DNA from: Pseudomonadota bacterium
GTDB taxonomy: Bacteria; Pseudomonadota; Alphaproteobacteria; Rhodospirillales; Magnetospirillaceae
DNA: 64,000 nt
Assembly (NCBI GenBank): GCA_023426365.1
Contig: JAFAAW010000079.1
Location: 65,772 to 129,771, forward strand
Direction of reading: 5' to 3'
Part shown: in pieces, positions 20,313-29,444 of the stretch
Layout: every line of letters starts with the position of its first letter
Numbering within the stretch: position 1 is the stretch's first letter
Translations under genes and position numbers: made by a program
The notes under the pieces: model-generated
What the model was told of the DNA's origin: nothing
What the model saw: the letters and a program-made list of their open reading frames with translations, nothing else
Databases searched by the model: none

Positions 20313-20506
20313 GGGCGGTCCAGCATGTCCGCCAAGGCTTCCAGGATGGCGGCGTCCTGTTCCGCCACCCGGATCTGGGCGCCGTCGTCCTCGGTGTCCT
20401 CGACCAGACAGTCCAGCTTGGGGTGGTTCTTCATCAGCCAGACCAACGCCCTGTAGCGCTCCTCCGGCGCGACTTCCAGAACGATGGGATGGTTGGGATA
20501 GAACAT
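20309..20506 (-). CDS. Small acidic protein of unknown function
   Basis: 65 residues, rich in Asp and Glu, with an alpha/beta look: MFYPNHPIVLEVAPEE, then RYRALVWLMKNHP, an acidic centre LVEDTEDDGAQI, and a C-terminal helix AILEALADMLDRP. I do not recognise the family. The stop overlaps the start of the HNH gene by 4 bp, so both are made from one message, which suggests related roles. It lies 31 bp downstream of lolD and may be the tail of the proS-lolC-lolD transcript. Confidence 0.6.
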   Translation of the reverse strand: MFYPNHPIVLEVAPEERYRALVWLMKNHPKLDCLVEDTEDDGAQIRVAEQDAAILEALADMLDRP

Positions 20507-20537
20507 GGCACCTGCCCTCCCCCTTGCGGGCGTCGAG

Positions 20538-21221
20538 TTACAGCGGAAGCAGCACTCCGTCCTGCAGGCGCACCACCCTGTCCATGCGGGCCGCCAGTTC
20601 GGGGTTGTGGGTGGCGATCAGCGCCGCCACCCCGGACGAGCGCACCAGCGCAATGAGTTCGTGGAACACCCCTTCGGCGGTGTGCGGGTCCAGATTGCCG
20701 GTGGGTTCGTCGGCCAGCAGTACGCGGGGATTGTTGGCAAGCGCGCGGCAGATGGCGACGCGCTGCTGCTCGCCGCCCGACAACTGGCCGGGGCGGTGCT
20801 GCGCGCGGGCGGCAAGCCCCATGCGCTCCAGCAATTCCAGGCCGCGTTTCTCGGCCGTCGATTTCGCCTTGCCGGCAATCATCTGCGGCAGCACCACGTT
20901 CTCGATGGCGGAAAATTCCGGCAGCAGATGATGGTATTGGTAGACGAAGCCCAGATGCGACCGCCGCAATGCGGTCCGGCGGTCGTCGCCCAGCTTGCCG
21001 CATGCCTCGCCCGCCAGCCACACCTCGCCTTCGTCGGGCCGTTCCAGCAGGCCGGCGATATGCAGCAGCGTGGATTTGCCGGCCCCCGAGGGGCCGACCA
21101 GGGCGACGATCTCGCCCGGCTGGATGGCGAGTTCGGCGCCGTTGAGGACATGCAGGGTTTCCTTGCCCTGGGCAAAGGAACGCCTGACCGCATCCAGGCG
21201 TAGGCCGGCCACGTTATTCAT
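20538..21221 (-). CDS. lolD: Lipoprotein-releasing ABC transporter ATPase LolD
   Basis: 227 residues from the ATG at 21219-21221. LolD powers release of outer-membrane lipoproteins from the inner membrane to the LolA chaperone. Walker A is GPSGAGKST, the signature [15 protein letters not shown], Walker [13 protein letters not shown], and the switch histidine is in [10 protein letters not shown]. The DEPTGNLDP stretch is typical of MacB/LolD-type ATPases. It overlaps the lolC stop by 8 bp, which fixes it as the partner of that permease. Confidence 0.94.
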   Translation of the reverse strand: MNNVAGLRLDAVRRSFAQGKETLHVLNGAELAIQPGEIVALVGPSGAGKSTLLHIAGLLERPDEGEVWLAGEACGKLGDDRRTALRRSHLGFVYQYHHLLPEFSAIENVVLPQMIAGKAKSTAEKRGLELLERMGLAARAQHRPGQLSGGEQQRVAICRALANNPRVLLADEPTGNLDPHTAEGVFHELIALVRSSGVAALIATHNPELAARMDRVVRLQDGVLLPL

Positions 21222-22455
21222 AGCGCAGGGCCTCCACCGGATCGAGATTGGCCGCCCGCCAACTGGGATAGATGGTGGCGGCAAAAGAAAGGCCCAGCGC
21301 CATGAGCACCACCGCCACCACCTCGCTGGGGTCCACACGGGCGGGCAACTGGGTCAGGAAATAGATTTCGGCGGCGAACAGCTCGCGGCCGATGATGGAC
21401 TGGATGAACTGGCGGATGCCTTCGATATTGCTGGCGAACCACACGCCCAGCAGGGTGCCGAACACGGTGCCCACCAGACCGACCGACGCCCCCGACAGGA
21501 AGAAGATGCGCATGATCATCCCCCGCGTGGCCCCCATGGTGCGCAGGATGGCGATGTCCCGCCCCTTGTCCTTCACCAGCATGATCAGCGACGAGATGAT
21601 GTTGAACGCCGCCACCAGGATGATGAGCGTCAGGATAAGGAACATGACGTTGCGTTCCACCTGGATGGCGTTGAAGAAGCTGGCATTGGCCTGCTGCCAG
21701 TCGTAGATGCGCACCGCACCGGCGGAAGTGCGGTAGATCTCGGCGCGCAGGTCGGGCACGCGGTCGGGATTGTCGGTGAACACCTCGATCTGGGTTACCG
21801 CGTCCGGCAGCTTGAAATAGGTCTGCGCCGCCTCGAGCGGCATGAACACGAAGCTCGAATCGTATTCGAACATGCCCACGTTGAAGGTGCCGGCGATGCG
21901 GTATCCCCGCAGGCGGGGCACGGTGCCGAAGGCGGTCGCGTTGCCCTTGGGCGAGATCAGCGTGATCGTGTCGCCGATGCCCAATCCCAGCTTTTCCGCC
22001 AGCCGATAGCCGATCAGCACGGAATCGCCGGCCTGGAACTCCTCGACCGAGCCGTTCAGGCCCTTGCGGATGATGTCGCGCGCCAGCAGGTCGTCGGGAC
22101 GCACGCCGCGCACGATCGCGCCCGACGCTCCGGCGCCCGAGGTGGCCATCACCTGCCCCTCGACGGTCGGGATGGCGCGGACGACGCCGGGCAGCTTGCG
22201 GATGGCCTCGGCCAGGGGGTCGAAGTCGGTCAGGACCGGCCCCGCCCCATAAACGCCCATATGCCCGTTGATGCCCAGGATGCGCGACAGCAATTCCTGG
22301 CGAAAGCCGTTCATCACCGCCATCACCACGATCAGCGTCGCCACTCCCAGGCCGATACCCAGCAGCGAGAAGCCGGCGATCACGGAAATGAAGCCCTCCT
22401 TGCGGCGGGCACGCAGGTAGCGAAACGCCACCATCCTCTCGAAGGCATCGAACAC
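21214..22455 (-). CDS. lolC: Lipoprotein-releasing ABC transporter permease LolC/E
   Basis: 413 residues. The N-terminus [21 protein letters not shown] is the LolC/E signature, followed by a first membrane helix (about 25-45), a large periplasmic domain (about 50-265) and three C-terminal helices with the FtsX-type segment [19 protein letters not shown]. In Alphaproteobacteria one gene often replaces separate LolC and LolE, and only one is seen here, so a homodimer is likely. It is 13 bp after proS and overlaps lolD. Confidence 0.93.
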   Translation of the reverse strand: MFDAFERMVAFRYLRARRKEGFISVIAGFSLLGIGLGVATLIVVMAVMNGFRQELLSRILGINGHMGVYGAGPVLTDFDPLAEAIRKLPGVVRAIPTVEGQVMATSGAGASGAIVRGVRPDDLLARDIIRKGLNGSVEEFQAGDSVLIGYRLAEKLGLGIGDTITLISPKGNATAFGTVPRLRGYRIAGTFNVGMFEYDSSFVFMPLEAAQTYFKLPDAVTQIEVFTDNPDRVPDLRAEIYRTSAGAVRIYDWQQANASFFNAIQVERNVMFLILTLIILVAAFNIISSLIMLVKDKGRDIAILRTMGATRGMIMRIFFLSGASVGLVGTVFGTLLGVWFASNIEGIRQFIQSIIGRELFAAEIYFLTQLPARVDPSEVVAVVLMALGLSFAATIYPSWRAANLDPVEALRYE

Positions 22456-22468
22456 GGGCGGATGTTCC

Positions 22469-23758
22469 TTACGCGGTCAGGCGGGCAAGCGCGGCTTCCA
22501 CCGACAGCTCGACCTTTTCGCCGGTGTGGCGGTTCTTGAGTTCAACCACGCCGGCGGCCAGGCCCTTGGGGCCGGCGACCAATTGCCAGGGCAGGCCGAT
22601 GAGGTCCATGTCGGCGAACTTGACGCCGGCACGCTCGTCGCGGTCGTCATACAGCACCTCGACGCCCTGCTCGGACAGGGTGCGGTACATATCCTCGCAC
22701 ACCTTGTCGCAGGTGGCGTCGCCGGCCTTGAGATTGACCAGGCCGACCTTGAACGGGGCCACCGCCTCCGGCCACTTGATGCCGCGATCGTCGTGATAAG
22801 CCTCGATGATGGCGCCCATCAGGCGCGACACGCCGATGCCGTAGCAGCCCATTTCGGCCAGCACCGGCTCGCCGCCCGGACCGGGGACCACGGCATTCAT
22901 GGCCTGGGAATACTTGGTGCCCAGATAGAAGATGTGGCCGACCTCGATGCCGCGCGCTTCCTTCAGGCGCTCGGCCGGCGGCACGTTGGGGGCGCTGGGG
23001 TCGTGCTTTTCGTCGGTGACGGCGTACAGCTTGGACAGCGCGTCCAGGTCGATGGCGTCCTTGGCGGCCAGTTCGTCATAGGCCACGTCGTAGAACACGC
23101 CCGACTCGCCCGTCTCGGCCAGGATGTGGAATTCGTGCGACAGGTTGCCGCCGATGGCGCCCGAATCGGCGGCCATGGGCACGGCGGTCAGGCCCATGCG
23201 CTTGAAAGTCTTGAGATAGGCGTTGAACATGGCCTCGTAGGCGCGCTTGGCGCCATCGTAATCCATGGCGAAGGAATAGCAGTCCTTCATCAGGAATTCG
23301 CGGCCGCGCATGACGCCGAAACGCGGGCGCACCTCGTCGCGGAACTTCCACTGGATCTGATAAAGGATCTTCGGCATCTCGCGATAGGACTTCACGTTGT
23401 CGCGGAAGATCTGGGTGATCAGTTCCTCGTTGGTCGGACCGAACAGCATTTCGCGATCGTGACGATCGGTGATGCGCAGCATTTCCTTGCCATAGGCGTC
23501 ATAGCGCCCGCTCTCGCGCCACAGATCGGCCGACTGGATGGTCGGCATCAGCAGTTCCTGGGCGCCGGCGGCGTCCTGTTCCTCGCGCACGATGCGCTCG
23601 ATCTTGCGCAGCACCCGCAGGCCCAGCGGCAGCCACGTATAGATGCCCGAGGCCGACTGACGGATCATGCCGGCGCGCAGCATCAGACGATGCGAGGCAA
23701 TCTGCGCCTCGGCCGGGGTCTCCTTGAGAGTCGGCAGGAAATAGGTGGACAGGCGCAT
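22469..23758 (-). CDS. proS: Prolyl-tRNA synthetase (short alphaproteobacterial type)
   Basis: 429 residues, clearly shorter than the 570-residue E. coli enzyme because the insertion/editing domain is missing, as is normal in Alphaproteobacteria. Class II motifs: [21 protein letters not shown], the motif 2 region [24 protein letters not shown] loop, and the motif 3 region around [19 protein letters not shown]-terminal anticodon-binding domain follows ([20 protein letters not shown]). The proS-lolC-lolD-dnaE neighbourhood is widely shared in the class. Confidence 0.96.
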   Translation of the reverse strand: MRLSTYFLPTLKETPAEAQIASHRLMLRAGMIRQSASGIYTWLPLGLRVLRKIERIVREEQDAAGAQELLMPTIQSADLWRESGRYDAYGKEMLRITDRHDREMLFGPTNEELITQIFRDNVKSYREMPKILYQIQWKFRDEVRPRFGVMRGREFLMKDCYSFAMDYDGAKRAYEAMFNAYLKTFKRMGLTAVPMAADSGAIGGNLSHEFHILAETGESGVFYDVAYDELAAKDAIDLDALSKLYAVTDEKHDPSAPNVPPAERLKEARGIEVGHIFYLGTKYSQAMNAVVPGPGGEPVLAEMGCYGIGVSRLMGAIIEAYHDDRGIKWPEAVAPFKVGLVNLKAGDATCDKVCEDMYRTLSEQGVEVLYDDRDERAGVKFADMDLIGLPWQLVAGPKGLAAGVVELKNRHTGEKVELSVEAALARLTA

Positions 23759-23890
23759 GGCATCCTCGGGTCAGGCAAGGGTATGGGAAAAGGGCGAAGC
23801 GGCGAATGCCGCCCCTTCGGCGGCTGCCGACTTTAGGCAAAGCAAAAGGCGATGACAAGCGGGCACCCGGCCCGGCCCCGCCCTCTGCGA

Positions 23891-24772
23891 TCAGCGCACT
23901 CCCTGCTTCTGGCAGGCGCGCGCCAATTCCTCCTGTTCCGCCGATCCCAGCGGCTGGCCGTTCAGGGTGAAGGTGCCCTTGGACATGTCGTAACGGACGG
24001 TGCCAACGGTCATGGTGGTGCTGTCCAGTCCCTTGGCGGAAATCCCCGCCAGTCTGGCCTTGGCCGCCTGTTTGTCCGCGGCATATCGCGCCTCTTGCCC
24101 TGGCGCGGCATCGATAATGGCCTGCTGGGCGGCGATGGCATTGGCGGTGGCGGCCAGATTGGCGGCGTTGGCGTCGATTTCCGCCTGTTTGGCGCCGACC
24201 GCCTGCTGCTTCGGCGCCATCGCGTCGCGGGCGTGCACATAGTCGCGGTCGTGGCGCGGCCGCATGCCACCATCCACTTCCGCCTGCAAGGCGGCCAGCC
24301 GGCTGGCGGCGGCGGCGTAATCGGCATCCGCCGCGGCCTTTTGCGCGGCAAGCGCGGCGGCATTGGCGTCAAGCGCCGTCTTGCGATCCGTGAGCTTCAC
24401 CATCCGGGCCTGGGCCGCCATCTTGCCGGCTTGGGTATCCGCCATCCCTTGCGACGCCGCGGCCTTGTCGCGCTGCGCCTGATTGCGCGCGCCATAGGCG
24501 ACGGGATTGATGGTCAGCGGAAATTCCAGCACCTCGGGCAGCAGGTTGGGAATGGCGTCCGCCCCGCTGCCGGGGATGTCGGCGGGAACGACCGCGCGGC
24601 CCCGCGCGTCCACGCCCGGCCGATAGGCCACGTCGGGCGCCGGCTGATGCCGCACAAGGCGCGAGCAATCCACCTTGGTGATGACGATGCGGATCGGCTC
24701 GGTCTGTGCCCAGGCGTGGGCACCGGGATGCAGAACGCCGGCGGCCACGACCATCACGGCAATGCGCTTCAT
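23891..24772 (-). CDS. Secreted coiled-coil protein of unknown function
   Basis: 293 residues. A signal peptide (about 1-22, ending AHAWAQ) is followed by a Pro-rich globular part (about 23-100) with one cysteine. A long Ala/Gln/Lys-rich stretch (about 100-245) looks like antiparallel coiled coil. A short C-terminal beta segment (GTVRYDMSKGTFTLNGQPLG) ends with a second cysteine. It is presumably periplasmic. I do not recognise the family. It is a monocistron starting opposite the orphan transcript at 24910. Confidence 0.6.
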   Translation of the reverse strand: MKRIAVMVVAAGVLHPGAHAWAQTEPIRIVITKVDCSRLVRHQPAPDVAYRPGVDARGRAVVPADIPGSGADAIPNLLPEVLEFPLTINPVAYGARNQAQRDKAAASQGMADTQAGKMAAQARMVKLTDRKTALDANAAALAAQKAAADADYAAAASRLAALQAEVDGGMRPRHDRDYVHARDAMAPKQQAVGAKQAEIDANAANLAATANAIAAQQAIIDAAPGQEARYAADKQAAKARLAGISAKGLDSTTMTVGTVRYDMSKGTFTLNGQPLGSAEQEELARACQKQGVR

Positions 24773-24909
24773 GGGCGGCTCTCCTTGCGCGCGGGGATCA
24801 ACCCTGCCATGCGGCCATCTTGGGGTAAAGTTGCCGCTGCAACAAGGTTATCCACTGTTCACGAAATTTTGAAAAAAAAAGATGGTGACGAAGGTTACGA
24901 AATTGCGTA

Positions 24910-25055
24910 GTGTTCCTCCCAGGCCCGATACGGGATGGGGTAGACCGAACAATAATGGCACCCCCAAAGCGGCTCAGGTTTAGGGAGGAGTCGCCAGCGT
25001 CCGCCACGCGGAGACGCAGGGATGGCAAGATCAGTCCACTGATCTTGCCATTTTG
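24910..25055 (+). ncRNA. Candidate structured small RNA with its own terminator
   Basis: No convincing protein is encoded here, yet a strong rightward terminator stands at 25024-25054 with no rightward gene before it. Between about 24915 and the terminator the sequence folds on paper into CCTCCC (24915-24920) with GGGAGG (24983-24988) closing two inner hairpins: CCCG/CGGG (24924-24934) and GGGGT/ACCCC (24937-24941 with 24960-24964). A further hairpin GCGTCCGC...GCG..GACGC follows (24997-25017). A possible promoter is GTGACG (24885) 17 bp before TAGTGT (24908). It lacks the SRP RNA core and I cannot match it to 6S or another named family. Ends are approximate. Confidence 0.5.
25024..25054 (+). 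terminator. Strong rightward intrinsic terminator of the orphan transcript
   Basis: GGCAAGATCAG (25024-25034) pairs perfectly with CTGATCTTGCC (25039-25049) around TCCA, followed by ATTTT. The other strand lacks a T-run, so it is directed rightward and is not the terminator of the leftward tag gene ending at 25059. Confidence 0.8.
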
Positions 25056-25058
25056 CAT

Positions 25059-25610
25059 TCAGCCCTTCCCCTCACCCTCGCTTTTCCAGGCCGGATTGCA
25101 GGCCAGGACGTCCGCGTTGACCGGGCAATCCGGGCGATGGGCACCCGGCAATACGCCGATGCTCATCAGGAACTCCCCCACCACCTCGCCGCCCATGAAG
25201 ACGAAGGTCTGGCGGAACAGGCGCAGCCATTCATCCTTGGGGCGCGGATGGTGCGCGGCGATCCAATCGGCGAAGGAACCGTGGCTGTTACGAAGCAAGC
25301 GCAGGCGCCGGGCGTTTTCGATGGTGGCGTCGATCTTGCGGCGATTGCGGATGATGCCGGCATCGGCAAGCAGGCGGGCGCGCTCCACCTCGCCATAGGC
25401 CGCCACCCGGTCGATGTCGAAGCCGTCGAAGGCGGCCGACAGCGCCGGACGCTTCTTCAGGACGATCAGCCAGGACAGGCCCGCCTGGAAGATCTCCAGC
25501 GACAGGCGTTCGAACAGCACCCGATCGTCATGGACGGGAAAGCCGTATTCGCCATCGTGATAGGGGCCATGCACGGGATGGCCGGGAGCAACATCGCAAT
25601 ACCAGCTCAT
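25059..25610 (-). CDS. tag: DNA-3-methyladenine glycosylase I
   Basis: 183 residues from the ATG at 25608-25610. Tag removes 3-methyladenine from alkylated DNA. It shows the family zinc site (Cys5, His18, and C-terminal His158 and Cys162 in GAHRPDC), the catalytic glutamate segment FERLSLEIFQAGLSW, and the helix-hairpin region TFVFMGGEVVGEFLMSIG. It is a complete protein of normal length. It stands alone, downstream of the mce terminator. Confidence 0.93.
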   Translation of the reverse strand: MSWYCDVAPGHPVHGPYHDGEYGFPVHDDRVLFERLSLEIFQAGLSWLIVLKKRPALSAAFDGFDIDRVAAYGEVERARLLADAGIIRNRRKIDATIENARRLRLLRNSHGSFADWIAAHHPRPKDEWLRLFRQTFVFMGGEVVGEFLMSIGVLPGAHRPDCPVNADVLACNPAWKSEGEGKG

Positions 25611-25647
25611 GCCGCCTCGCCATCCTTGGGGAGCTACTAATAAAGTC

Positions 25648-25675
25648 CCCCCGCCGGCCGCGCGGCCGGCGGGGG
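25648..25675 (-). terminator. GC-rich hairpin after mce
   Basis: A perfect 12-bp stem (25648-25659 with 25664-25675) with a 4-nt GCGC loop, 9 bp past the mce stop. On the leftward strand it is followed by ACTTTATTA, a weak T-tract. Confidence 0.55.
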
Positions 25676-25683
25676 TGAAACGA

Positions 25684-26088
25684 TCAGGCCTGCTCCAGCT
25701 CGACCAGCGTGCCGACGAAATCCTTGGGATGCAGGAACAGCACCGGCTTGTCATGGGCGCCGATCTTGGGTTCGCCGTCGCCCAGCACGCGGGCGCCCTG
25801 CGCCTTGAGCTGGTCGCGGGCGGCATAGATGTCGTCCACCTCGTAGCAGATGTGATGGATGCCGCCCGACGCGTTCTTCTCGAGGAAGGCGGCGATCGGC
25901 GACTTCTCGCCCAGCGGATGCAGCAGCTCGACCTTGGTGTTCGGCAGCTCGACAAAGACGACGGTGACGCCGTGGGCGGGCTGCGGAACGGGGGCGGAAA
26001 CCTTGGCGCCCAGGGTATCGCGATACAGCTTGGTGGCGGCCTCAAGGTCCGGCACGGCAATGGCGACGTGGTTAAGCTTACCGATCAT
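25684..26088 (-). CDS. mce: Methylmalonyl-CoA epimerase
   Basis: 134 residues of the vicinal-oxygen-chelate fold. The enzyme interconverts (R)- and (S)-methylmalonyl-CoA in propionate metabolism. Motifs: LNHVAIAVPDLEAATKLYRD (first metal histidine), VFVELPNTKVELLHPLG, GGIHHICYEVDDI (second histidine) and the C-terminal glutamate in GTLVELEQA. Length and motif spacing match the family closely. The mutase genes are not in the window. Confidence 0.93.
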   Translation of the reverse strand: MIGKLNHVAIAVPDLEAATKLYRDTLGAKVSAPVPQPAHGVTVVFVELPNTKVELLHPLGEKSPIAAFLEKNASGGIHHICYEVDDIYAARDQLKAQGARVLGDGEPKIGAHDKPVLFLHPKDFVGTLVELEQA

Positions 26089-26260
26089 CGGGTCCTCGTC
26101 AGGTTTGTTTCAGGATCTCCTTATAACACGGCGACACTTTTGGGAAAATGCACCCCGCCGACGCTTTTAGAGTCTTGCGCGCGTTCTCCCTTCGGACTAC
26201 CAAAGGCTTCGCATTCTCGCTATGCCCTCCCCCCCTGCGCCCGGCTCCCGGAGTATGCCC

Positions 26261-28645
26261 GTGCAAGACCCATCACCCGATGCCAGCGACCGCGCCTCCT
26301 CGCGCGAGACGTTGCTTTTCGCCGAGGAGATGAGTCCGTGGGCCAAAATCCTCAACGGCCTTGTTCTCGTGGTCCTGCTGGTGGTGGCGGTGACCTTCGT
26401 CTGGCTGATGAGTTCCCTGCCGCGGATCGAGGGACGTTTTCCCATCAAGGGGCTTGAGCTTCCGGCCACGGTCGCCCGCGACCATGCCGGGGTGCCGCAG
26501 ATTGCCGCGCGTTCCGTTCGCGACGCCTATTTTGCCATCGGCTGGACCCATGCCCAGGACCGCCTGTGGCAGATGGAGGTGCAGCGCCGCGTCGCCACCG
26601 GCCGTCTGGCCGAGGTGGTGGGCGAGCCTGGGCTGGGCAGTGACCGCTTCATGCGCACATTGGGGCTGGGCGCGCTGGCGGAAGGCAGCCTGGCCAAGCT
26701 GGACAAACCCACCCGCGACGCCCTGGCCGCTTATGCCGAGGGCGTCAATGCCTGGGCGCGGGATCATTGGCACCGCCTGCCGCCCGAATTCATCGTCCTG
26801 GGCTTCCGTCCGGAACCGTGGTCGGTGACGGACAGCTTGGCCATCGGCCGCCTGCTGGCGCTGCAACTGACCAACGATTGGCAGTCCGAGATCTTGCGCG
26901 GCAAGCTGGCCGCGCGCTTCGACGCCCGCAAGCTGGGGCAGCTATGGCCGGGCACGCCGGCGGATGGGCCGGTCACGCTGGGGGCCGCGACGGCCGATGG
27001 CGTGCTGGCCGCCCTGCCCGACAGCGCCCGCCCCCGTCTGGCTTCGAACGTCTGGGCACTGGCGGGCAGCCGCACCGCCACCGGCAAGCCTATCCTGGCC
27101 AATGACCCCCATCTTGGCCTGCAGGCGCCGGTGCAATGGTATCTGATGGCGGTGGAGGCCCCGGGCCTGTCGCTGTCGGGCGCCACCATTCCCGGCATTC
27201 CCTTCCACCTTGTCGGGCATAACGGCCGCATCGCATGGGGCACCACTACCACCCACGCCGACACCGTCGATCTGTTCGTCGAGCGTCTGGCGGGCGAGGA
27301 CGGCTATCAGACCGCGCAAGGCGTGGAACGCTTCGCCGTTCGCGACGAGGTCATCAAGGTCAAGGGTAGCGCCGACGTGCACCTGAAGGTGCGCTCGACC
27401 CGCCACGGCCCGGTGATCAGCGACATCACCGCCAAGGGACTGGCCAAGCCCGACCAGGTGCTGACCTTGCGGGCCACCGCGCTGGAGGCCGACGACCTTA
27501 CCGCCCAGGCGTTCCACCGCATCAACCGTGCCATCGACTGGCGCAGCTTCAACGCCGCGCTGCGGGATTTCCACGCGCCCGTGCAGAATTTCGCCTATGC
27601 CGATGTCGGCGGCACCATCGCCTTTGCCACCGCCGGCCGCGTACCGCTGCGCAAGGGCGGCAACGGCGCCATGCCGGTGCGCGGCTGGACCGGCGAGGGC
27701 GAATGGAACGGCTGGGTGCCCGCCGAGAAGATGCCGCAGCAGATCAATCCCCGGTCGGGCCAGCTCGTCAACGCCAACAATGCCGTGGTGGGCGACCGCT
27801 ATCCGTACCTGATCGCCAGCGAATGGCCCGACGGATTCCGCGCGCAGCGCATTGCCGAGGTGCTGGGAAGCAAATCCGGCTGGACCGTGGAGGACAATGC
27901 GCGACTGCAACTGGACGCCCTGTCGCTGGCCGCCCTTGAGCTGAAGGAGCTGATGGACGCCGCCGCCAGCGACGACCCGCGCATCCAGAACGCCCTTCGC
28001 ATGATTGCCGGCTGGGACGGCACCATGGACCGCAACCGGCCCGAGCCGCTGATCTTCGCGGCATGGCTGGAGCAATCGTGGCGCGACGTCCTGGCCGACG
28101 ATCTGGGCGACGATTTCCGCGCGTTCCAGCGCCCGCGCCCGATGGTGCTGACCGGCATCCTGACCAGCAATCGCGCCTGGTGCGACGATATCGCCACCCC
28201 CGAGGCCGAATCGTGCGAAGACATCGCCGCGCGGTCGTTGGAGCGGGCCTTGCGCCGCTTGGAGGAGCGTTTCGGCGCCGACATGGCCCAGTGGAAATGG
28301 GGCAACGCCCATCAGGCCGTGTTCGAGCATGCGGTGCTGCGCCACGTTCCGCTGTTGGGACGCCTGAGCGACTTCGCCATTGCCACGGACGGTGACGATT
28401 TCACCGTCAACCGCGGCACCTATGCCCCGGACAATTTCCAGCAGGTGCATGGGGCCGGCCTCAGGGTCGTCTATGATCTGGCGGACCTGTCCAACAGCCG
28501 CTTCGTCATCGCCGGCGGCCAGTCGGGCAACCCGCTGTCCCGCCATTACGACGATCTGCTGGAGGCGTGGCGCGACAATGCGGGAATTGTGCTGGGCAAG
28601 CGCAGCGACGGCAACGCGGTCCTGAGGCTCGAACCCGGATACTGA
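26261..28645 (+). CDS. Membrane-anchored penicillin acylase family (N-terminal nucleophile) hydrolase
   Basis: About 794 residues from a GTG at 26261, preferred because GGAG lies 7 bp upstream; in-frame ATGs at 26222 and 26255 are alternatives with poor sites. A membrane helix (roughly residues 30-55) is followed by the alpha-chain region with GWTHAQDRLWQMEVQRR, then the processing site LASNVWALAGSRTATGK, where the serine (codon 27044-27046) becomes the N-terminal nucleophile, and NDPHLGLQ. The beta chain carries IAWGTTTTHADTVDLFVE and DFTVNRGTYAP. These enzymes cleave acyl amides, including acyl-homoserine lactones and beta-lactams; the substrate here is unknown. Confidence 0.88.
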   Translation: MQDPSPDASDRASSRETLLFAEEMSPWAKILNGLVLVVLLVVAVTFVWLMSSLPRIEGRFPIKGLELPATVARDHAGVPQIAARSVRDAYFAIGWTHAQDRLWQMEVQRRVATGRLAEVVGEPGLGSDRFMRTLGLGALAEGSLAKLDKPTRDALAAYAEGVNAWARDHWHRLPPEFIVLGFRPEPWSVTDSLAIGRLLALQLTNDWQSEILRGKLAARFDARKLGQLWPGTPADGPVTLGAATADGVLAALPDSARPRLASNVWALAGSRTATGKPILANDPHLGLQAPVQWYLMAVEAPGLSLSGATIPGIPFHLVGHNGRIAWGTTTTHADTVDLFVERLAGEDGYQTAQGVERFAVRDEVIKVKGSADVHLKVRSTRHGPVISDITAKGLAKPDQVLTLRATALEADDLTAQAFHRINRAIDWRSFNAALRDFHAPVQNFAYADVGGTIAFATAGRVPLRKGGNGAMPVRGWTGEGEWNGWVPAEKMPQQINPRSGQLVNANNAVVGDRYPYLIASEWPDGFRAQRIAEVLGSKSGWTVEDNARLQLDALSLAALELKELMDAAASDDPRIQNALRMIAGWDGTMDRNRPEPLIFAAWLEQSWRDVLADDLGDDFRAFQRPRPMVLTGILTSNRAWCDDIATPEAESCEDIAARSLERALRRLEERFGADMAQWKWGNAHQAVFEHAVLRHVPLLGRLSDFAIATDGDDFTVNRGTYAPDNFQQVHGAGLRVVYDLADLSNSRFVIAGGQSGNPLSRHYDDLLEAWRDNAGIVLGKRSDGNAVLRLEPGY

Positions 28646-28677
28646 CCCGCACTGCGCGGACGGTTGAGCAAACAGAC

Positions 28678-28709
28678 AAAAAAGGGGCATCCGGTCGGAT
28701 GCCCCTTTT
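28678..28709. terminator. Bidirectional terminator between convergent genes
   Basis: GGGGCATCC (28684-28692) and GGATGCCCC (28697-28705) form a 9-bp stem with A-run before and TTTT after. It serves the penicillin-acylase gene rightward and possibly the flavin reductase gene leftward. Confidence 0.85.
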
Positions 28710-28729
28710 CTCGTGCCTAAGCCGGCGGA

Positions 28730-29221
28730 TCAGGAAACCGGCGGCGGGAAGTCCAGATAGGCGCCGCGGAAATAGATGAGCGGCGATCCTCCCTCCTGAT
28801 GGGTGAGGTTCTCGACCTCCCCCACGAAGATCATGTGGTCGCCGCCTTCGATGGCGTTGACCAGCTTGCATTCCAGCGTCGCCAGGCATCCGGGCAGCAG
28901 CGGAACGCCGCCCAGGCCCTTTTCCCATTTCAGGCCGCCCCACTTGTCCTCGGACCGGCTGGCGAAGCGGATGGAAAGGTCGCGCTGGTTTTCCGCCAGC
29001 ACGTTGATGGCGAAGCGGCCGTAATTCTGGAACGCGGACAGACTGGACGTCTTCAGTCCCAGGCAGAACAGCACCAGCGGCGGCTCGAGCGACAGCGACG
29101 AGAACGCGCTGACGGTGACGCCCGCCGGCGCCTCGGTGTCGGGATGCAAGGTGGTCACCACGGTCACGCCCGTGGCAAAGCACCCCAGGGTCTTGCGGAA
29201 AGAACGCTGGTCAACGGACAT
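28730..29221 (-). CDS. Flavin reductase family protein
   Basis: 163 residues from the ATG at 29219-29221 (MSVDQRSFRKTLGCFATG); the frame is open upstream but the family starts here. It is an FMN-binding split-barrel protein of the HpaC/DIM6 type: FATGVTVVTT, VTVSAFSSLSLEPPLVLFCL, FAINVLAENQ, and the C-terminal PLIYFRGAYLDF. Such proteins supply reduced flavin to two-component monooxygenases. No monooxygenase gene is adjacent, so the partner is unknown. Confidence 0.88.
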   Translation of the reverse strand: MSVDQRSFRKTLGCFATGVTVVTTLHPDTEAPAGVTVSAFSSLSLEPPLVLFCLGLKTSSLSAFQNYGRFAINVLAENQRDLSIRFASRSEDKWGGLKWEKGLGGVPLLPGCLATLECKLVNAIEGGDHMIFVGEVENLTHQEGGSPLIYFRGAYLDFPPPVS

Positions 29222-29353
29222 CGGCACGCTCGGCAGAATGCGAAAGGGACAATCGGCAGAGATTAATAAGGATTCGCCGCCCGGGTCAAATGCCCCTTTC
29301 ATCCGCGAATGCCTTAATGCCGCATAGCGAAATTTTTTCCGGCGCCCGCGCAG

Positions 29354-29384
29354 TTGACTCGCGACAGAGGCCACGAATTATAGC
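29354..29384 (+). promoter_or_regulatory. Possible promoter of motAB
   Basis: TTGACT (29354-29359) lies 18 bp before TTATAG (29378-29383), resembling a vegetative sigma promoter about 60 bp before the motA start. A small hairpin GGTCC-TTGC-GGGACC follows at about 29413-29427. Confidence 0.4.
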
Positions 29385-29444
29385 ATTCTCCAAACTGATC
29401 TGGTGACCGTTCCGGTCCTTGCGGGACCGCAATAGGGGAAGTGA

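Noticed and set aside
24910..25055. SRP (4.5S) RNA or tmRNA for the orphan transcript
   Set aside because: The conserved GGUCAGG...GGAAGG SRP core and any tRNA-like domain are absent. 6S RNA could not be excluded, but the branched fold does not look like its long rod.
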